A DNA stretch of 54,160 nt from Saccharibacillus kuerlensis DSM 22868 (lineage in GTDB: Bacteria > Bacillota > Bacilli > Paenibacillales > Paenibacillaceae): contig NZ_KB899302.1 in NCBI RefSeq assembly GCF_000378145.1, forward strand, positions 1 through 54,160, read 5' to 3'. Of the stretch, positions 18,139-27,058 are shown piece after piece. The stretch's first letter is position 1. Every line of letters begins with the position of its first letter. A program made the position numbers and the translations under genes. The notes under the pieces are model-generated. The model searched no databases, was not told the origin of the DNA, and worked only from the letters and a program-made list of their open reading frames with translations.

Positions 18139-18153
18139 AGCGAGGAAACCCTA

Positions 18154-18981
18154 GTGAAAAAATTAAAACGTAGTGCACGTTTAGTAGAGTTAACCCAGTT
18201 TCTGCTGGCTAGACCGCATTCTCTTATTCCGCTGACGACGTTTGCGGAACGATACGGAGCGGCGAAATCTTCGATCAGTGAGGATCTGGCTATTATCAAG
18301 GAAGTGTTCGAAGAAGAAGGTATGGGCGAGCTGCAGACTCTGGCAGGAGCCGCAGGCGGAGTGAAATATATTCCGCGCGTATCCAACGAGAGAGCGCTTG
18401 GGATCATCAATGACCTTTGTGTCAAGCTGGAGGAACCGGGACGCATTCTGCCGGGCGGTTACTTGTACATGTCCGACCTGCTCGGAAAGCCGCATCTCGT
18501 TAATGAGATCGGAGATATTTTCGCGACCATTTTCGGCGGGCAAAATATCGATGTCGTGATGACGGTCGAAACGAAAGGGATTCCGATTGCCTACGCGACA
18601 GGAGCCAAGCTGAATCTGCCGGTCGTGCTTGTACGTCGGGATCATCAAGTTACGGAAGGGTCTGCGGTGAGTATCAATTACGTTTCCGGTTCGAACAAAA
18701 GTCTTCATACCATGACCTTGTCGCGGCGGGCGATGAAGGAAAAGTCTCGCGTGCTGATCGTAGATGACTTCATGAAAGCGGGCGGAACGGTGCGCGGCAT
18801 GATCGATCTGCTTGCCGAATTCGATGCCGAAGTTGCTGGCGTTGGCGTACTGCTGGATTCGGGTACGGTAGACTCTGAAGAGCGGCTGTTCGAAGACTAT
18901 GTGTCGCTCGTTACACTGGAAACGGTGGACCCGAAAAGCCGCGCTATCGGCGTCAAGCCCGGCAATTATTTCGAAAAATAA
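18154..18981 (+). CDS. purR: Purine operon repressor PurR
   Basis: A 275-residue repressor of purine synthesis genes. The N-terminal ~70 residues form a winged helix; the rest is a phosphoribosyltransferase-like domain that senses PRPP and ppGpp rather than catalysing. The PRPP-binding motif VLIVDDFMKAGGT is present at ~203-215. It starts with GTG after GAGGAAA. B. subtilis has ridA (yabJ) directly after purR; here the gap to spoVG has no such gene. Confidence 0.95.
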   Translation: MKKLKRSARLVELTQFLLARPHSLIPLTTFAERYGAAKSSISEDLAIIKEVFEEEGMGELQTLAGAAGGVKYIPRVSNERALGIINDLCVKLEEPGRILPGGYLYMSDLLGKPHLVNEIGDIFATIFGGQNIDVVMTVETKGIPIAYATGAKLNLPVVLVRRDHQVTEGSAVSINYVSGSNKSLHTMTLSRRAMKEKSRVLIVDDFMKAGGTVRGMIDLLAEFDAEVAGVGVLLDSGTVDSEERLFEDYVSLVTLETVDPKSRAIGVKPGNYFEK

Positions 18982-19007
18982 AAATGAAGTATACGCTTTA
19001 CTCTTCG

Positions 19008-19043
19008 AGAAGACGCTTTCCTACCGGGAAGGCGTCTTCTATT
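19008..19043 (+). terminator. purR terminator
   Basis: AGAAGACGC pairs perfectly with GCGTCTTCT; the tail ATTACG is weak in T. Confidence 0.65.
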
Positions 19044-19108
19044 ACGTTATGGCGATCTGCTGCCGAATATATATATGAGGAAAATTCTGTTCAAAAGGAA
19101 ACCAAGTG

Positions 19109-19183
19109 AGGAGGTCTCTTATAAAATTGATGCTTGAACTGAAACCTTTTCGGAAATAGTCCGTATTGAAAACGAGTTTCAGT
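19109..19183 (+). other. Strong ribosome site with a ten-codon frame before spoVG
   Basis: AGGAGGT (19109-19115) is a near-perfect ribosome site but the frame that follows (TTG 19127 or ATG 19130) stops at 19159 after MLELKPFRK. An inverted repeat ACTGAAAC / GTTTCAGT (19138-19145, 19176-19183) spans it. It could be a leader peptide or a remnant of a lost gene. Confidence 0.3.
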
Positions 19184-19262
19184 GGAAAATGGCGCTATCT
19201 GTCGTTTCCGTTAATAAAAGCAAAAAAAATCCGAAATTCTGATATTTGCGTCAGTAAAAAGA

Positions 19263-19287
19263 AGGATTTCGAACACCGGTGTGGAAT
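19263..19287 (+). promoter_or_regulatory. spoVG sigma-H-type promoter
   Basis: AGGATTT, 14 bases, GAAT: this fits the sigma-H consensus and closely resembles the B. subtilis spoVG promoter (AGGATTT ... GGAAT). Confidence 0.75.
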
Positions 19288-19327
19288 AATACACCAAGTC
19301 TTCTAATGATAAAGGTGGTGAACTTAA

Positions 19328-19624
<297 letters not shown>

Positions 19625-19647
19625 GTCACACATAATTAGGTGGAACA

Positions 19648-19680
19648 GGGAGCCGGAGGATTCGGCTCCCTTTTCTTTTT
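19648..19680 (+). terminator. spoVG terminator
   Basis: GGGAGCCG and CGGCTCCC followed by TTTTCTTTTT. Confidence 0.9.
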
Positions 19681-19712
19681 GCCTGGAATGCGATATATTC
19701 AGTATAGTAAAT

Positions 19713-19736
19713 ACTTATCGCGAACTTTCGAGATAA
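19713..19736 (+). repeat. Hairpin at the start of the glmU leader
   Basis: CTTATC-CGAA and TTCG-GATAAG pair across a short loop with one mismatched base, upstream of the small frame at 19769. Confidence 0.5.
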
Positions 19737-19768
19737 GGATAAATTCGCATTTGTGAAGGTCGCGGATA

Positions 19769-19843
19769 TGCTTCGCGGTCGGATGAATGACATAGACGCA
19801 GCAGCAGACGCAGAAATAGCGGCCGAAGGGCCCAACCCATAAT
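19769..19843 (+). CDS. Possible 24-residue leader peptide upstream of glmU
   Basis: ATG at 19769 opens MLRGRMNDIDAAADAEIAAE and ends GPNP at 19843. GAAGGT lies about nine bases before the ATG. The frame stays open further left to an in-frame TAA just before 19710. Its stop codon overlaps a nine-base-pair hairpin (19842-19872) located just before the glmU ribosome site, the layout expected of a translation-coupled leader. It could also be chance. Confidence 0.3.
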
Positions 19844-19872
19844 AACCGTCGCCTCCGCAGGCAACGGTTATT
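19842..19872 (+). promoter_or_regulatory. Hairpin overlapping the leader-frame stop, before glmU
   Basis: AATAACCGT pairs perfectly with ACGGTTATT around a 13-base loop. The T-run after it is short, so it may be a regulatory stem rather than a terminator. Confidence 0.5.
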
Positions 19873-19900
19873 TCCGGGTAAATAAAGAGGAGGCAGAGCA

Positions 19901-21301
19901 TTGAAAAGGATGGCGATTGTTCTTGCCGCCGGCAAGGGCAAACGGATGAAGTCGAAGCTGTATAAGGTCCTGCACCCGGTGTGCGGCAAGCCGATGGTAG
20001 GTCATGTCGTGGATACGGTACGTCGTACAAACAGCGAGCGTACAGTAGTTATTGTGGGTCATGGAGCCGAAGAAGTGCAGGCTTATCTGGGCGAGCAGGC
20101 GGAATATGCGCTGCAGGAGCAGCAGCTTGGTACAGGACATGCGGTTAAACAAGCGGAAGAACTGCTGGGCAAAGAAGAAGGAACGACCATCTTGATCTGC
20201 GGCGATACACCGCTTGTACGTGCCGAGACAATCGAAGCAATGATCGCGCTGCATGAAAGCGAAGGCGCAGCGGCGACGATACTGACGGCGATTCCCGAAG
20301 ATCCGACAGGTCTTGGTCGCATCATCCGCGGCGAAGACGGGGGCGTACTGCGTATCGTGGAGCAGAAGGACTGCACGCCGGAGGAAGATGCCGTTAAGGA
20401 AATCAATACGGGCACATACTGCTTCGATAATCGCAAACTGTTCGATGCGCTGTCCAAAGTAACCAATGAAAATGCTCAAGGCGAGTATTATATTACTGAT
20501 GTCATCGGCATTCTGCGCGGCGGAGGCGAGAAGATCGCCGCTTATGTGACAGAGGACCTTACCGAATCGATCGGCGTTAATGATCGCGTTGTATTATCCC
20601 AAGCCGAAGCGGCGATGCGCGCGCGTATCGTTCGCGAGCATATGCTTGGCGGTGTTACGGTCATCGATCCGGCTTCGACGTATATCGGCGCAGATGTGAA
20701 GATCGGTGCGGACACAGTGCTTTACCCGGGTAGCGTGATCACGGGTCGTACGATCATTGGAGAAGATTGCAAAATCGGACCGAACAGCGAGATCGAGAAC
20801 GCCGAAATCGGCAGCGGATCGACTGTGTCACACTCCGTAATCCGCGAATCAAAAGTCGGCGAACAAGTGGTAATCGGACCGTTTGCACATCTTCGTCCGG
20901 GAACAAGCTTGGCTGAAGGCGTAAAAATCGGCAATTTCGTCGAAGTGAAAAATGCCGAGATCGGACAAGATTCCAAAGTGTCCCATTTGAGTTATGTCGG
21001 CGACGCCAAAGTCGGTGATCGCGTTAATATCGGCTGCGGTGCTATTACAGTCAATTACGACGGCTTCAACAAATCGCTGACCGAGATCGAAGACGATGCG
21101 TTCGTCGGCAGCAACGTAAATCTGATTGCTCCGGTTCATGTCGGTAAGGGTGCTTATGTCGTGGCAGGATCTACCATCACGAAGCAGGTGCCAGATGGCG
21201 ACTTGGCGATTGCAAGAGCACGTCAAGAGAACAAGGCGGGCTACGCCGACAAGATCAAGGCTCGTGCCAAGGCGAAAAAAGAAGCGGGCAAAAGCAAGTG
21301 A
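19901..21301 (+). CDS. glmU: Bifunctional UDP-GlcNAc pyrophosphorylase / GlcN-1-P acetyltransferase
   Basis: A 466-residue enzyme that acetylates glucosamine-1-phosphate and then makes UDP-GlcNAc, the precursor of peptidoglycan and teichoic acids. The uridylyltransferase domain opens with [19 protein letters not shown] (~8-26) and spans ~230 residues. The rest is a left-handed beta-helix with hexapeptide repeats ([19 protein letters not shown]) and the acetyl-transfer motif [10 protein letters not shown]. The TTG at 19901 is used because AGAGGAGG lies about eight bases upstream. It is usually paired with prs, 170 bases downstream here. Confidence 0.97.
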   Translation: MKRMAIVLAAGKGKRMKSKLYKVLHPVCGKPMVGHVVDTVRRTNSERTVVIVGHGAEEVQAYLGEQAEYALQEQQLGTGHAVKQAEELLGKEEGTTILICGDTPLVRAETIEAMIALHESEGAAATILTAIPEDPTGLGRIIRGEDGGVLRIVEQKDCTPEEDAVKEINTGTYCFDNRKLFDALSKVTNENAQGEYYITDVIGILRGGGEKIAAYVTEDLTESIGVNDRVVLSQAEAAMRARIVREHMLGGVTVIDPASTYIGADVKIGADTVLYPGSVITGRTIIGEDCKIGPNSEIENAEIGSGSTVSHSVIRESKVGEQVVIGPFAHLRPGTSLAEGVKIGNFVEVKNAEIGQDSKVSHLSYVGDAKVGDRVNIGCGAITVNYDGFNKSLTEIEDDAFVGSNVNLIAPVHVGKGAYVVAGSTITKQVPDGDLAIARARQENKAGYADKIKARAKAKKEAGKSK

Positions 21302-21471
21302 AAAAGCGAACCGGAGGCCGGACGCAGGGTCTAGGCTTTCGATTCGCAGTTTTTGAGACGGCGGAAATTCTGAAGCTCCATAATCGATAGGAGCATTATC
21401 TCTATACCCAGAGCCAGGACGCTTCCGGCGTGCCTGACCACTAATGACCAGCACGGAGGGTTTACACTACT

Positions 21472-22422
21472 ATGACTTATTGCGATTCAAAGCTGAAAAT
21501 ATTCACGTGCAATTCGAACCCGAAACTGGCGAATCAAATCGCCGATTATATCGGTATCCCGATGGGCGAATCGCACACGACGAGCTTTAGTGACGGAGAG
21601 ATCCAGGTCAAATTGTCGGAGAGTGTGCGCGGCAGTCACGTATACATCATCCAGTCGACCTGTCTGCCTGTTAACGACAACCTGATGGAACTGCTGGTCA
21701 TGGTCGATGCGCTGAAGCGCGCTTCTGCAAAAAGCATTAACGTCGTCATTCCGTATTATGGCTATGCACGTCAGGATCGCAAAGCCCGTTCCCGCGACCC
21801 GATCACAGCCAAGCTCGTTGCGGATCTGATCGAGAAGGCCGGCGCGCACCGCGTCATCGCTATGGATCTGCACGCTATGCAGATCCAAGGTTTCTTCGAC
21901 ATCCCGGTCGATCACCTGCTGGGAGTGCCGATTTTGGCGCAGTATTTCCGCTCAAAGCAGATCGAGAACCCAATCGTCGTATCGCCGGACCACGGCGGCG
22001 TTGTACGGGCACGCAAATTGGCGGACCTGCTTAACGCTCCGTTGGCGATTATCGACAAACGTCGTCCGGAACCGAACGTCAGCGAAGTGATGAATATCAT
22101 TGGGAATATCGAAGGCAAGACAGCGATCCTGATCGATGACATCATTGATACGGCCGGAACAATCGTACTCGGTGCAAATGCATTGGTAGAAGGCGGAGCA
22201 AAAGAAGTGTACGCCTGCTGCACACATCCGGTTTTGTCCGGACCGGCTATGGACCGTCTGGAAAACTCGCCGCTGAAGGAAGTGATCGTGACCGATACGA
22301 TTCCGATCACGCATCCTAATCCAACGAATAAGCTCAAAGTACTGTCCGTAGCTCCACTGCTGGGCGAAGCGATTATTCGCGTCCATGAAGAATTGTCGAT
22401 CAGCAAGCTGTTTGAAATCTAA
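21472..22422 (+). CDS. prs: Ribose-phosphate pyrophosphokinase
   Basis: Makes PRPP from ribose-5-phosphate and ATP for nucleotide, His and Trp synthesis. The 316-residue protein has the [10 protein letters not shown] segment (~39-48), the flexible-loop motif [10 protein letters not shown] (~95-104), and the PRPP-binding loop [12 protein letters not shown] (~220-231). The ATG follows GGAGGG at ~21455. The ctc/L25 gene that follows prs in Bacillus is not present; instead the strand switches to a small gene. Confidence 0.97.
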   Translation: MTYCDSKLKIFTCNSNPKLANQIADYIGIPMGESHTTSFSDGEIQVKLSESVRGSHVYIIQSTCLPVNDNLMELLVMVDALKRASAKSINVVIPYYGYARQDRKARSRDPITAKLVADLIEKAGAHRVIAMDLHAMQIQGFFDIPVDHLLGVPILAQYFRSKQIENPIVVSPDHGGVVRARKLADLLNAPLAIIDKRRPEPNVSEVMNIIGNIEGKTAILIDDIIDTAGTIVLGANALVEGGAKEVYACCTHPVLSGPAMDRLENSPLKEVIVTDTIPITHPNPTNKLKVLSVAPLLGEAIIRVHEELSISKLFEI

Positions 22423-22450
22423 GATTTCTTAGCGCGATAAAGCCTACCGC

Positions 22451-22484
22451 GGGTTACGCCTCCTTCCCGTAAGGAGCGTAACCC
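22451..22484. terminator. Hairpin after prs
   Basis: GGGTTACGC-TCCTT pairs with AAGGA-GCGTAACCC, a 14-bp stem, followed by TTCTC. A second small hairpin (CCTCTC / GAGAGG) follows near 22501-22520. It probably ends prs transcription and may also face the converging small gene. Confidence 0.6.
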
Positions 22485-22535
22485 TTCTCGGCGTGAACGC
22501 CTCCTCTCGATTGGAGAGGGAAAAGAAAGCGGCGC

Positions 22536-22736
22536 TCAATACCCGGGGCGAGAAAGAAAGACGTATCTGCCGCGGTGATAGAGGGAGTGTCCAATTTCGA
22601 TAAAACTGTCGTGAATGCCGGTAACCAATCCGATGTCGACGGGCACGTCCTGCTGATAGACTTCTACGGGAACCTTGGCATTCATGTGATCGTGAAAATG
22701 ACGGTTATCTTTGAGTGTGGCTCCAAATTCGTACAT
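22536..22736 (-). CDS. Small conserved-looking hypothetical protein
   Basis: A 66-residue protein on the strand opposite its neighbours, in the prs-pth gap. AAAGGAG lies 12 bases before the ATG at 22736, and its codon usage is like that of surrounding genes. It contains VPVDIGLVTGIHDSFIEIG and ends with a basic, aromatic tail. I recognise no domain; it could be a small beta-rich protein. No strong promoter was found on its strand. It replaces the ctc gene found here in Bacillus. Confidence 0.6.
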   Translation of the reverse strand: MYEFGATLKDNRHFHDHMNAKVPVEVYQQDVPVDIGLVTGIHDSFIEIGHSLYHRGRYVFLSRPGY

Positions 22737-22788
22737 GTCGTTCTACAGCTCCTTTGCTGAACTAACTGGCAGGGGAATCGTAACAAAA

Positions 22789-22817
22789 TTGCGTACCCTG
22801 TGCTTTATCCCTATATT
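22789..22817 (+). promoter_or_regulatory. Candidate pth promoter
   Basis: TTGCGT, 17 bases, TATATT, about 55 bases before the pth start. Confidence 0.55.
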
Positions 22818-22871
22818 GTAACAAAAATACGCGTCAGAACCATAAAGATTGCGGGTAAGGAGTCGTAACGA

Positions 22872-23432
22872 ATGAAATGGATCGTAGGGCTGGGGAATCC
22901 CGGCAAAAATTATGAGCACACACGTCATAATGTCGGCTTTATGGCTTTGGATCATCTTGCAGAGAAACACGGCATTTCAATTACCCAAAACAAGTGCAAA
23001 GCGCTGATCGGCGAAGGCATGATCGGACGTGAAAAGGTTGTATTAATCAAACCGATGACATTTATGAATCTGTCGGGCGAATCCGTTCGTGCTTATATGG
23101 ACTATTATAAGGTCGAATTGAAAGATCTTATTGTCGTTTACGACGATTTGGATACAGAGATCGGCCGTATCCGGCTTCGTTATCAGGGAAGTGCCGGCGG
23201 TCACAATGGAATCAAGTCAATTATTCAACATACGGGTACGCAGACCTTTGATCGTATACGTATGGGCATTTCCCGTCCGCAAAACGGTATGGCCGTTGTC
23301 GATTATGTGCTGGCCCCTTTTGCTAAAAAAGAGCAGGATCTTTTGAAAGAAATGATCGAAAAAACATGCGATGCGCTCGAACACAGTCTGGACCATACGT
23401 TTGAACAGACGATGGCCCGGTTCAATGGATAA
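22872..23432 (+). CDS. pth: Peptidyl-tRNA hydrolase
   Basis: Releases peptides from stalled peptidyl-tRNA so the tRNA can be reused. The 186-residue protein has GLGNPGKNYEHTRHNVGF (~6-23) with the catalytic His in TRHNVG, the FMNLSGESV segment (~64-72), and the YDDLD and GSAGGHNG motifs. A GTAAGGAG ribosome site precedes the ATG. The fin (anti-sigma-F) gene usually found between pth and mfd in spore formers is absent; the gap is only 92 bases. Confidence 0.96.
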   Translation: MKWIVGLGNPGKNYEHTRHNVGFMALDHLAEKHGISITQNKCKALIGEGMIGREKVVLIKPMTFMNLSGESVRAYMDYYKVELKDLIVVYDDLDTEIGRIRLRYQGSAGGHNGIKSIIQHTGTQTFDRIRMGISRPQNGMAVVDYVLAPFAKKEQDLLKEMIEKTCDALEHSLDHTFEQTMARFNG

Positions 23433-23524
23433 TAACGAAGGCCTTTGTCGCCGTACGTCGAGGCGCACCGTAAGGACTTTGTTCGGTATCTTTTTAATTT
23501 ACAAGCATAAGAGAGGTGCCCCTT

Positions 23525-26500
23525 TTGTTAAACGCGCTTATCAAGGAAGTTGCCCGGGATCACGACTTCGTCTCCATCAAGGACGCCGTCTTAGCAGGGA
23601 TGAAGGAGCAGCTGATCGCGGGCTTGTCGGGTTCGGCACGTCAATTAATGATGGCGGGTCTGCATCAGGAGTTGGAACGTCCGCTGCTTGTCGTTACGCA
23701 TAATATTTTTTCCGCACAAAAGATTGCGGATGATCTTCAGGAAGCGCTTCCCGAAGGTCAGGTACTATTTTATCCCGCCAATGAATTGGTAGCGGCGGAA
23801 TCCGCAATATCCAGCCCTGAAACGATCGCCCAGCGAATCGAAGTGCTGACTCGCTGTGCAGACGGTTTCAAGGGCGTTCTTGTCGTTCCGTTCTCCGGAC
23901 TGCGCAGATTCGTGCCCGATCCGGATGCTATCCGATCGGCTCAGTTTACGCTGGAAGAGGGCGGAACGCTGGATCTGGAATCGTTCCTGCTTCGTATGAT
24001 CGAGCTCGGTTACACGCGCGTTGAACGTGTAGAGACGCGGGGTGAGATGAGCGTTCGCGGCGGAATCATCGACTTTTTCCCAATGACTTCCTCGCTTGCT
24101 TATCGGGTAGAGCTGTTCGACGATGAGGTCGACTCAATCCGTACATTCGATCCGGAAGATCAGCGTTCGATCGATAAAGTCAAAAGCGTTCGCATTCTGC
24201 CGAGCCGTGAGCTTGTAGCCAGCGGTGAACGGATGCAAAAAGCAGCCGATGATGCAGCGGCGCTATTAGAAAAACAATTAGAACGTATGACCGACCGCAA
24301 AGCGAAGGCAGCCATGCAGCAGGAAATCGGCCGGGAGATCGAGATGCTGCGTCAGCAGATCCATTTCCCGGAAATGTACAAGTACGTGTCGCTGATTTAT
24401 CCTGAGCGTCGCACGCTGTATGACTATATGCCGGAGAACACGCTGCTGCTGATGGACGAGCCTGCTCGCCTGCTCGATACGGCTGCTCAGCTCGAACGCG
24501 ACGAAGCGGAGTGGAATATTCATCTGCTGCAGAGCGGAAAAAGCCTGCCGGATCTGCCGCTTGCGCTCGAAGGGGATTCGGCGGTATACCAACGTCCGTT
24601 CCAGACGTTGTTCCTGTCGCTGTTCGTGCGCCAGATTCCTCGCACGCATCCGGGGCAGGTAGTCAATGTCGTCAGCCGGACCATGCAGGATTTCCACGGT
24701 CAAATGAATGTGCTGAAAGCCGAGATGGAGCGCTGGAAAAAATCCAACATGCGCGTAATTATGCTGGCCGGCGACAATGAACGGGCTGATCGCATCCGTC
24801 AGGTATTGGAAGACTACGAGATTGAAACGCCAGAAATTATGCACGGTCATCTGCAGGGAGGCTTCGAGCTTCCTTCTGCGCATCTCGTCGTCATTACGGA
24901 AGGCGAACTGTTTGCCCAGAAGCAGCGCAAGGTACGCAAAAGCAGCTCTACCAAGCAGATCGACAATGCCGAACGTATTAAAAGTTATACCGAGCTGAAG
25001 GTCGGCGATTATGTCGTGCATCAAAATCACGGCATCGGTAAATACTTGGGTATCGGTACGCTCGAAGTCGGCGGCATCCACAAAGATTACATGCATATCA
25101 TGTACGCCGGCGGAGACAAGCTGTCCGTACCAATTGAACAGATCGATTTGATTCAGAAATATGTCGGCGCCGAAGACAAAGAGCCAAAAGTATACAAGCT
25201 GGGCGGCAACGAGTGGACGAGAGTCAAAACCAAAGTCCGGTCTTCTGTGCAGGATATCGCCGATGACCTGATCAAGCTGTATGCGGAGCGGCAAGCTTCC
25301 GCAGGTTACAGCTTCGACAAAGATACGCCGGAGCAGAACGAATTTGAAAATACGTTCCCTTACGAAGAAACCCGCGACCAGCTGCGAGCAATCGAAGAGA
25401 TCAAGGGCGACATGGAAATGACCCGCCCAATGGATCGGCTGCTGTGTGGAGACGTTGGCTACGGCAAAACGGAAGTTGCAATCCGTGCGGCGTTCAAGGC
25501 GGCGATTGAAGGTAAACAGGTCGCTATTCTCGTACCGACAACGATTCTGGCGCAGCAGCACTACGAGACATTCAAAGAGCGTTTTGAAGGTTATCCGTTC
25601 AATATTGGTGTTCTCAGCCGTTTCCGCTCGCGCAAGGAACAGAACGAAACGATCAAGGGTGTTAAGCAGGGTACAATCGACGTCATTATCGGTACGCATC
25701 GCATCCTGTCACAGGATCTGGTATTCAAAGATCTGGGTCTGCTGATCGTCGATGAAGAGCAGCGGTTTGGCGTGACGCATAAGGAAAAGCTGAAGCGTCT
25801 TAAGACCAATGTGGACGTGCTGACGCTGACTGCGACTCCGATTCCGCGTACGCTGCACATGTCCATGTTGGGCGTTCGTGACTTGTCGGTTATCGAGACA
25901 CCGCCGGAAAATCGCTTTCCGGTACAGACTTATGTTGTCGAATACAGCCCGACACTTGTTCGCGAAGCGATCGAGCGCGAGCTGGCGCGCGGCGGACAGG
26001 TATATTACCTGTACAACCGTGTGCAGGGCATTCACGAGAAAGCGGCGGAAATTGCGGATCTTGTGCCGGATGCACGCGTCAGCGTAGGACACGGTCAGAT
26101 GAGCGAGCAGGAGCTCGAGCGCACCATTCTCGATTTCCTGGAAGGCGAATCGGACGTACTGGTTAGCACGAGCATCATCGAGACGGGCGTAGACATTCCG
26201 AACGTTAACACCTTGATTGTGCATGACGCGGACAAGATGGGCCTGTCGCAGCTGTATCAGATGCGTGGTCGCGTTGGCCGTTCCAACCGGATCGCTTACG
26301 CTTATTTCTCTTACCAAAAAGACAAAGTGCTGACCGAAGTTGCCGAGAAGCGCCTTCAGTCGATCAAAGAGTTCACGGAACTCGGTTCCGGCTTCAAGAT
26401 CGCAATGAGAGACTTGTCGATCCGCGGGGCGGGCAATTTGCTCGGAGCGGAACAATCCGGCTTCATTGCTTCGGTCGGCTTCGATCTGTATTCGCAAATG

Positions 26501-27058
26501 TTGGCCGAAGAAATTCAGAAGCGCAAAATTTCGATGCTGGGCGAAGCGCCGGCGGAAGACAAGCACTGGAGCACAATGATCGACCTGTCGATTGATGCTT
26601 ATCTGCCTTCGGATTATATCTACGACAGCATTCAGAAGATCGAGATTTATAAAAAGGTTGCGGCAGCGACTGTATTCGAAGAAGTCCTCGAATTGGAAGA
26701 CGAACTGCTGGATCGGTTCGGCGAACTGCCGGAAGCGGTTGTGCGTCTGATGCAGGTCGCGCGTTTCAAAATTTACGGCCGACACTGCGGAATTGAGAGC
26801 ATTTCCAGAAAGGGAGACGACTTCGTCGTTACTTTCTACGAAGGTCAGGAAAACGCGGCAGAACCGGCCAAACTTGCGCAAATTGGAAATCGATTCGAAA
26901 GCAGTGTACAATTTAAGCAGGGCACGCCTCTTGCGTTTACGATTAAGGGTAAGAGTCTGCCGGAATCCGAGCGTCTCGAGATGCTCGAGCGGGTTCTGGA
27001 AGCCCTCCAAGAAGCGTTCAAATCGAAGGGAGAACTTCATGATGCAGTTAAATCATAA
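23525..27058 (+). CDS. mfd: Transcription-repair coupling factor
   Basis: A 1177-residue DNA translocase that removes RNA polymerase stalled at DNA lesions and recruits UvrA. Order of parts: a UvrB-like N-terminal region (to ~400), the RNA-polymerase-interaction domain around VGDYVVHQNHGIGKYLG (~496-512), then helicase motors with Walker A GDVGYGKTE (~645), the DEEQ box in LIVDEEQRFG (~745), and TATPIPRTLHMS, followed by the TRCF C-terminal domain. The TTG at 23525 (MLNALIKEV) is chosen with AGAGGTG upstream; a GTG at 23516 lies in that site. The 3' end overlaps the next gene by 20 bases. Confidence 0.96.
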   Translation: MLNALIKEVARDHDFVSIKDAVLAGMKEQLIAGLSGSARQLMMAGLHQELERPLLVVTHNIFSAQKIADDLQEALPEGQVLFYPANELVAAESAISSPETIAQRIEVLTRCADGFKGVLVVPFSGLRRFVPDPDAIRSAQFTLEEGGTLDLESFLLRMIELGYTRVERVETRGEMSVRGGIIDFFPMTSSLAYRVELFDDEVDSIRTFDPEDQRSIDKVKSVRILPSRELVASGERMQKAADDAAALLEKQLERMTDRKAKAAMQQEIGREIEMLRQQIHFPEMYKYVSLIYPERRTLYDYMPENTLLLMDEPARLLDTAAQLERDEAEWNIHLLQSGKSLPDLPLALEGDSAVYQRPFQTLFLSLFVRQIPRTHPGQVVNVVSRTMQDFHGQMNVLKAEMERWKKSNMRVIMLAGDNERADRIRQVLEDYEIETPEIMHGHLQGGFELPSAHLVVITEGELFAQKQRKVRKSSSTKQIDNAERIKSYTELKVGDYVVHQNHGIGKYLGIGTLEVGGIHKDYMHIMYAGGDKLSVPIEQIDLIQKYVGAEDKEPKVYKLGGNEWTRVKTKVRSSVQDIADDLIKLYAERQASAGYSFDKDTPEQNEFENTFPYEETRDQLRAIEEIKGDMEMTRPMDRLLCGDVGYGKTEVAIRAAFKAAIEGKQVAILVPTTILAQQHYETFKERFEGYPFNIGVLSRFRSRKEQNETIKGVKQGTIDVIIGTHRILSQDLVFKDLGLLIVDEEQRFGVTHKEKLKRLKTNVDVLTLTATPIPRTLHMSMLGVRDLSVIETPPENRFPVQTYVVEYSPTLVREAIERELARGGQVYYLYNRVQGIHEKAAEIADLVPDARVSVGHGQMSEQELERTILDFLEGESDVLVSTSIIETGVDIPNVNTLIVHDADKMGLSQLYQMRGRVGRSNRIAYAYFSYQKDKVLTEVAEKRLQSIKEFTELGSGFKIAMRDLSIRGAGNLLGAEQSGFIASVGFDLYSQMLAEEIQKRKISMLGEAPAEDKHWSTMIDLSIDAYLPSDYIYDSIQKIEIYKKVAAATVFEEVLELEDELLDRFGELPEAVVRLMQVARFKIYGRHCGIESISRKGDDFVVTFYEGQENAAEPAKLAQIGNRFESSVQFKQGTPLAFTIKGKSLPESERLEMLERVLEALQEAFKSKGELHDAVKS

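Noticed and set aside
19681-19768. Longer protein frame running through the glmU leader from the in-frame stop near 19710
   Set aside because: No start codon with a ribosome site before 19769; kept only as a 24-codon candidate.
24278-27040. Two long open frames (473 and 443 codons) on the strand opposite mfd
   Set aside because: They mirror mfd codon usage, lack ribosome sites and resemble no family; mfd itself is unmistakable.
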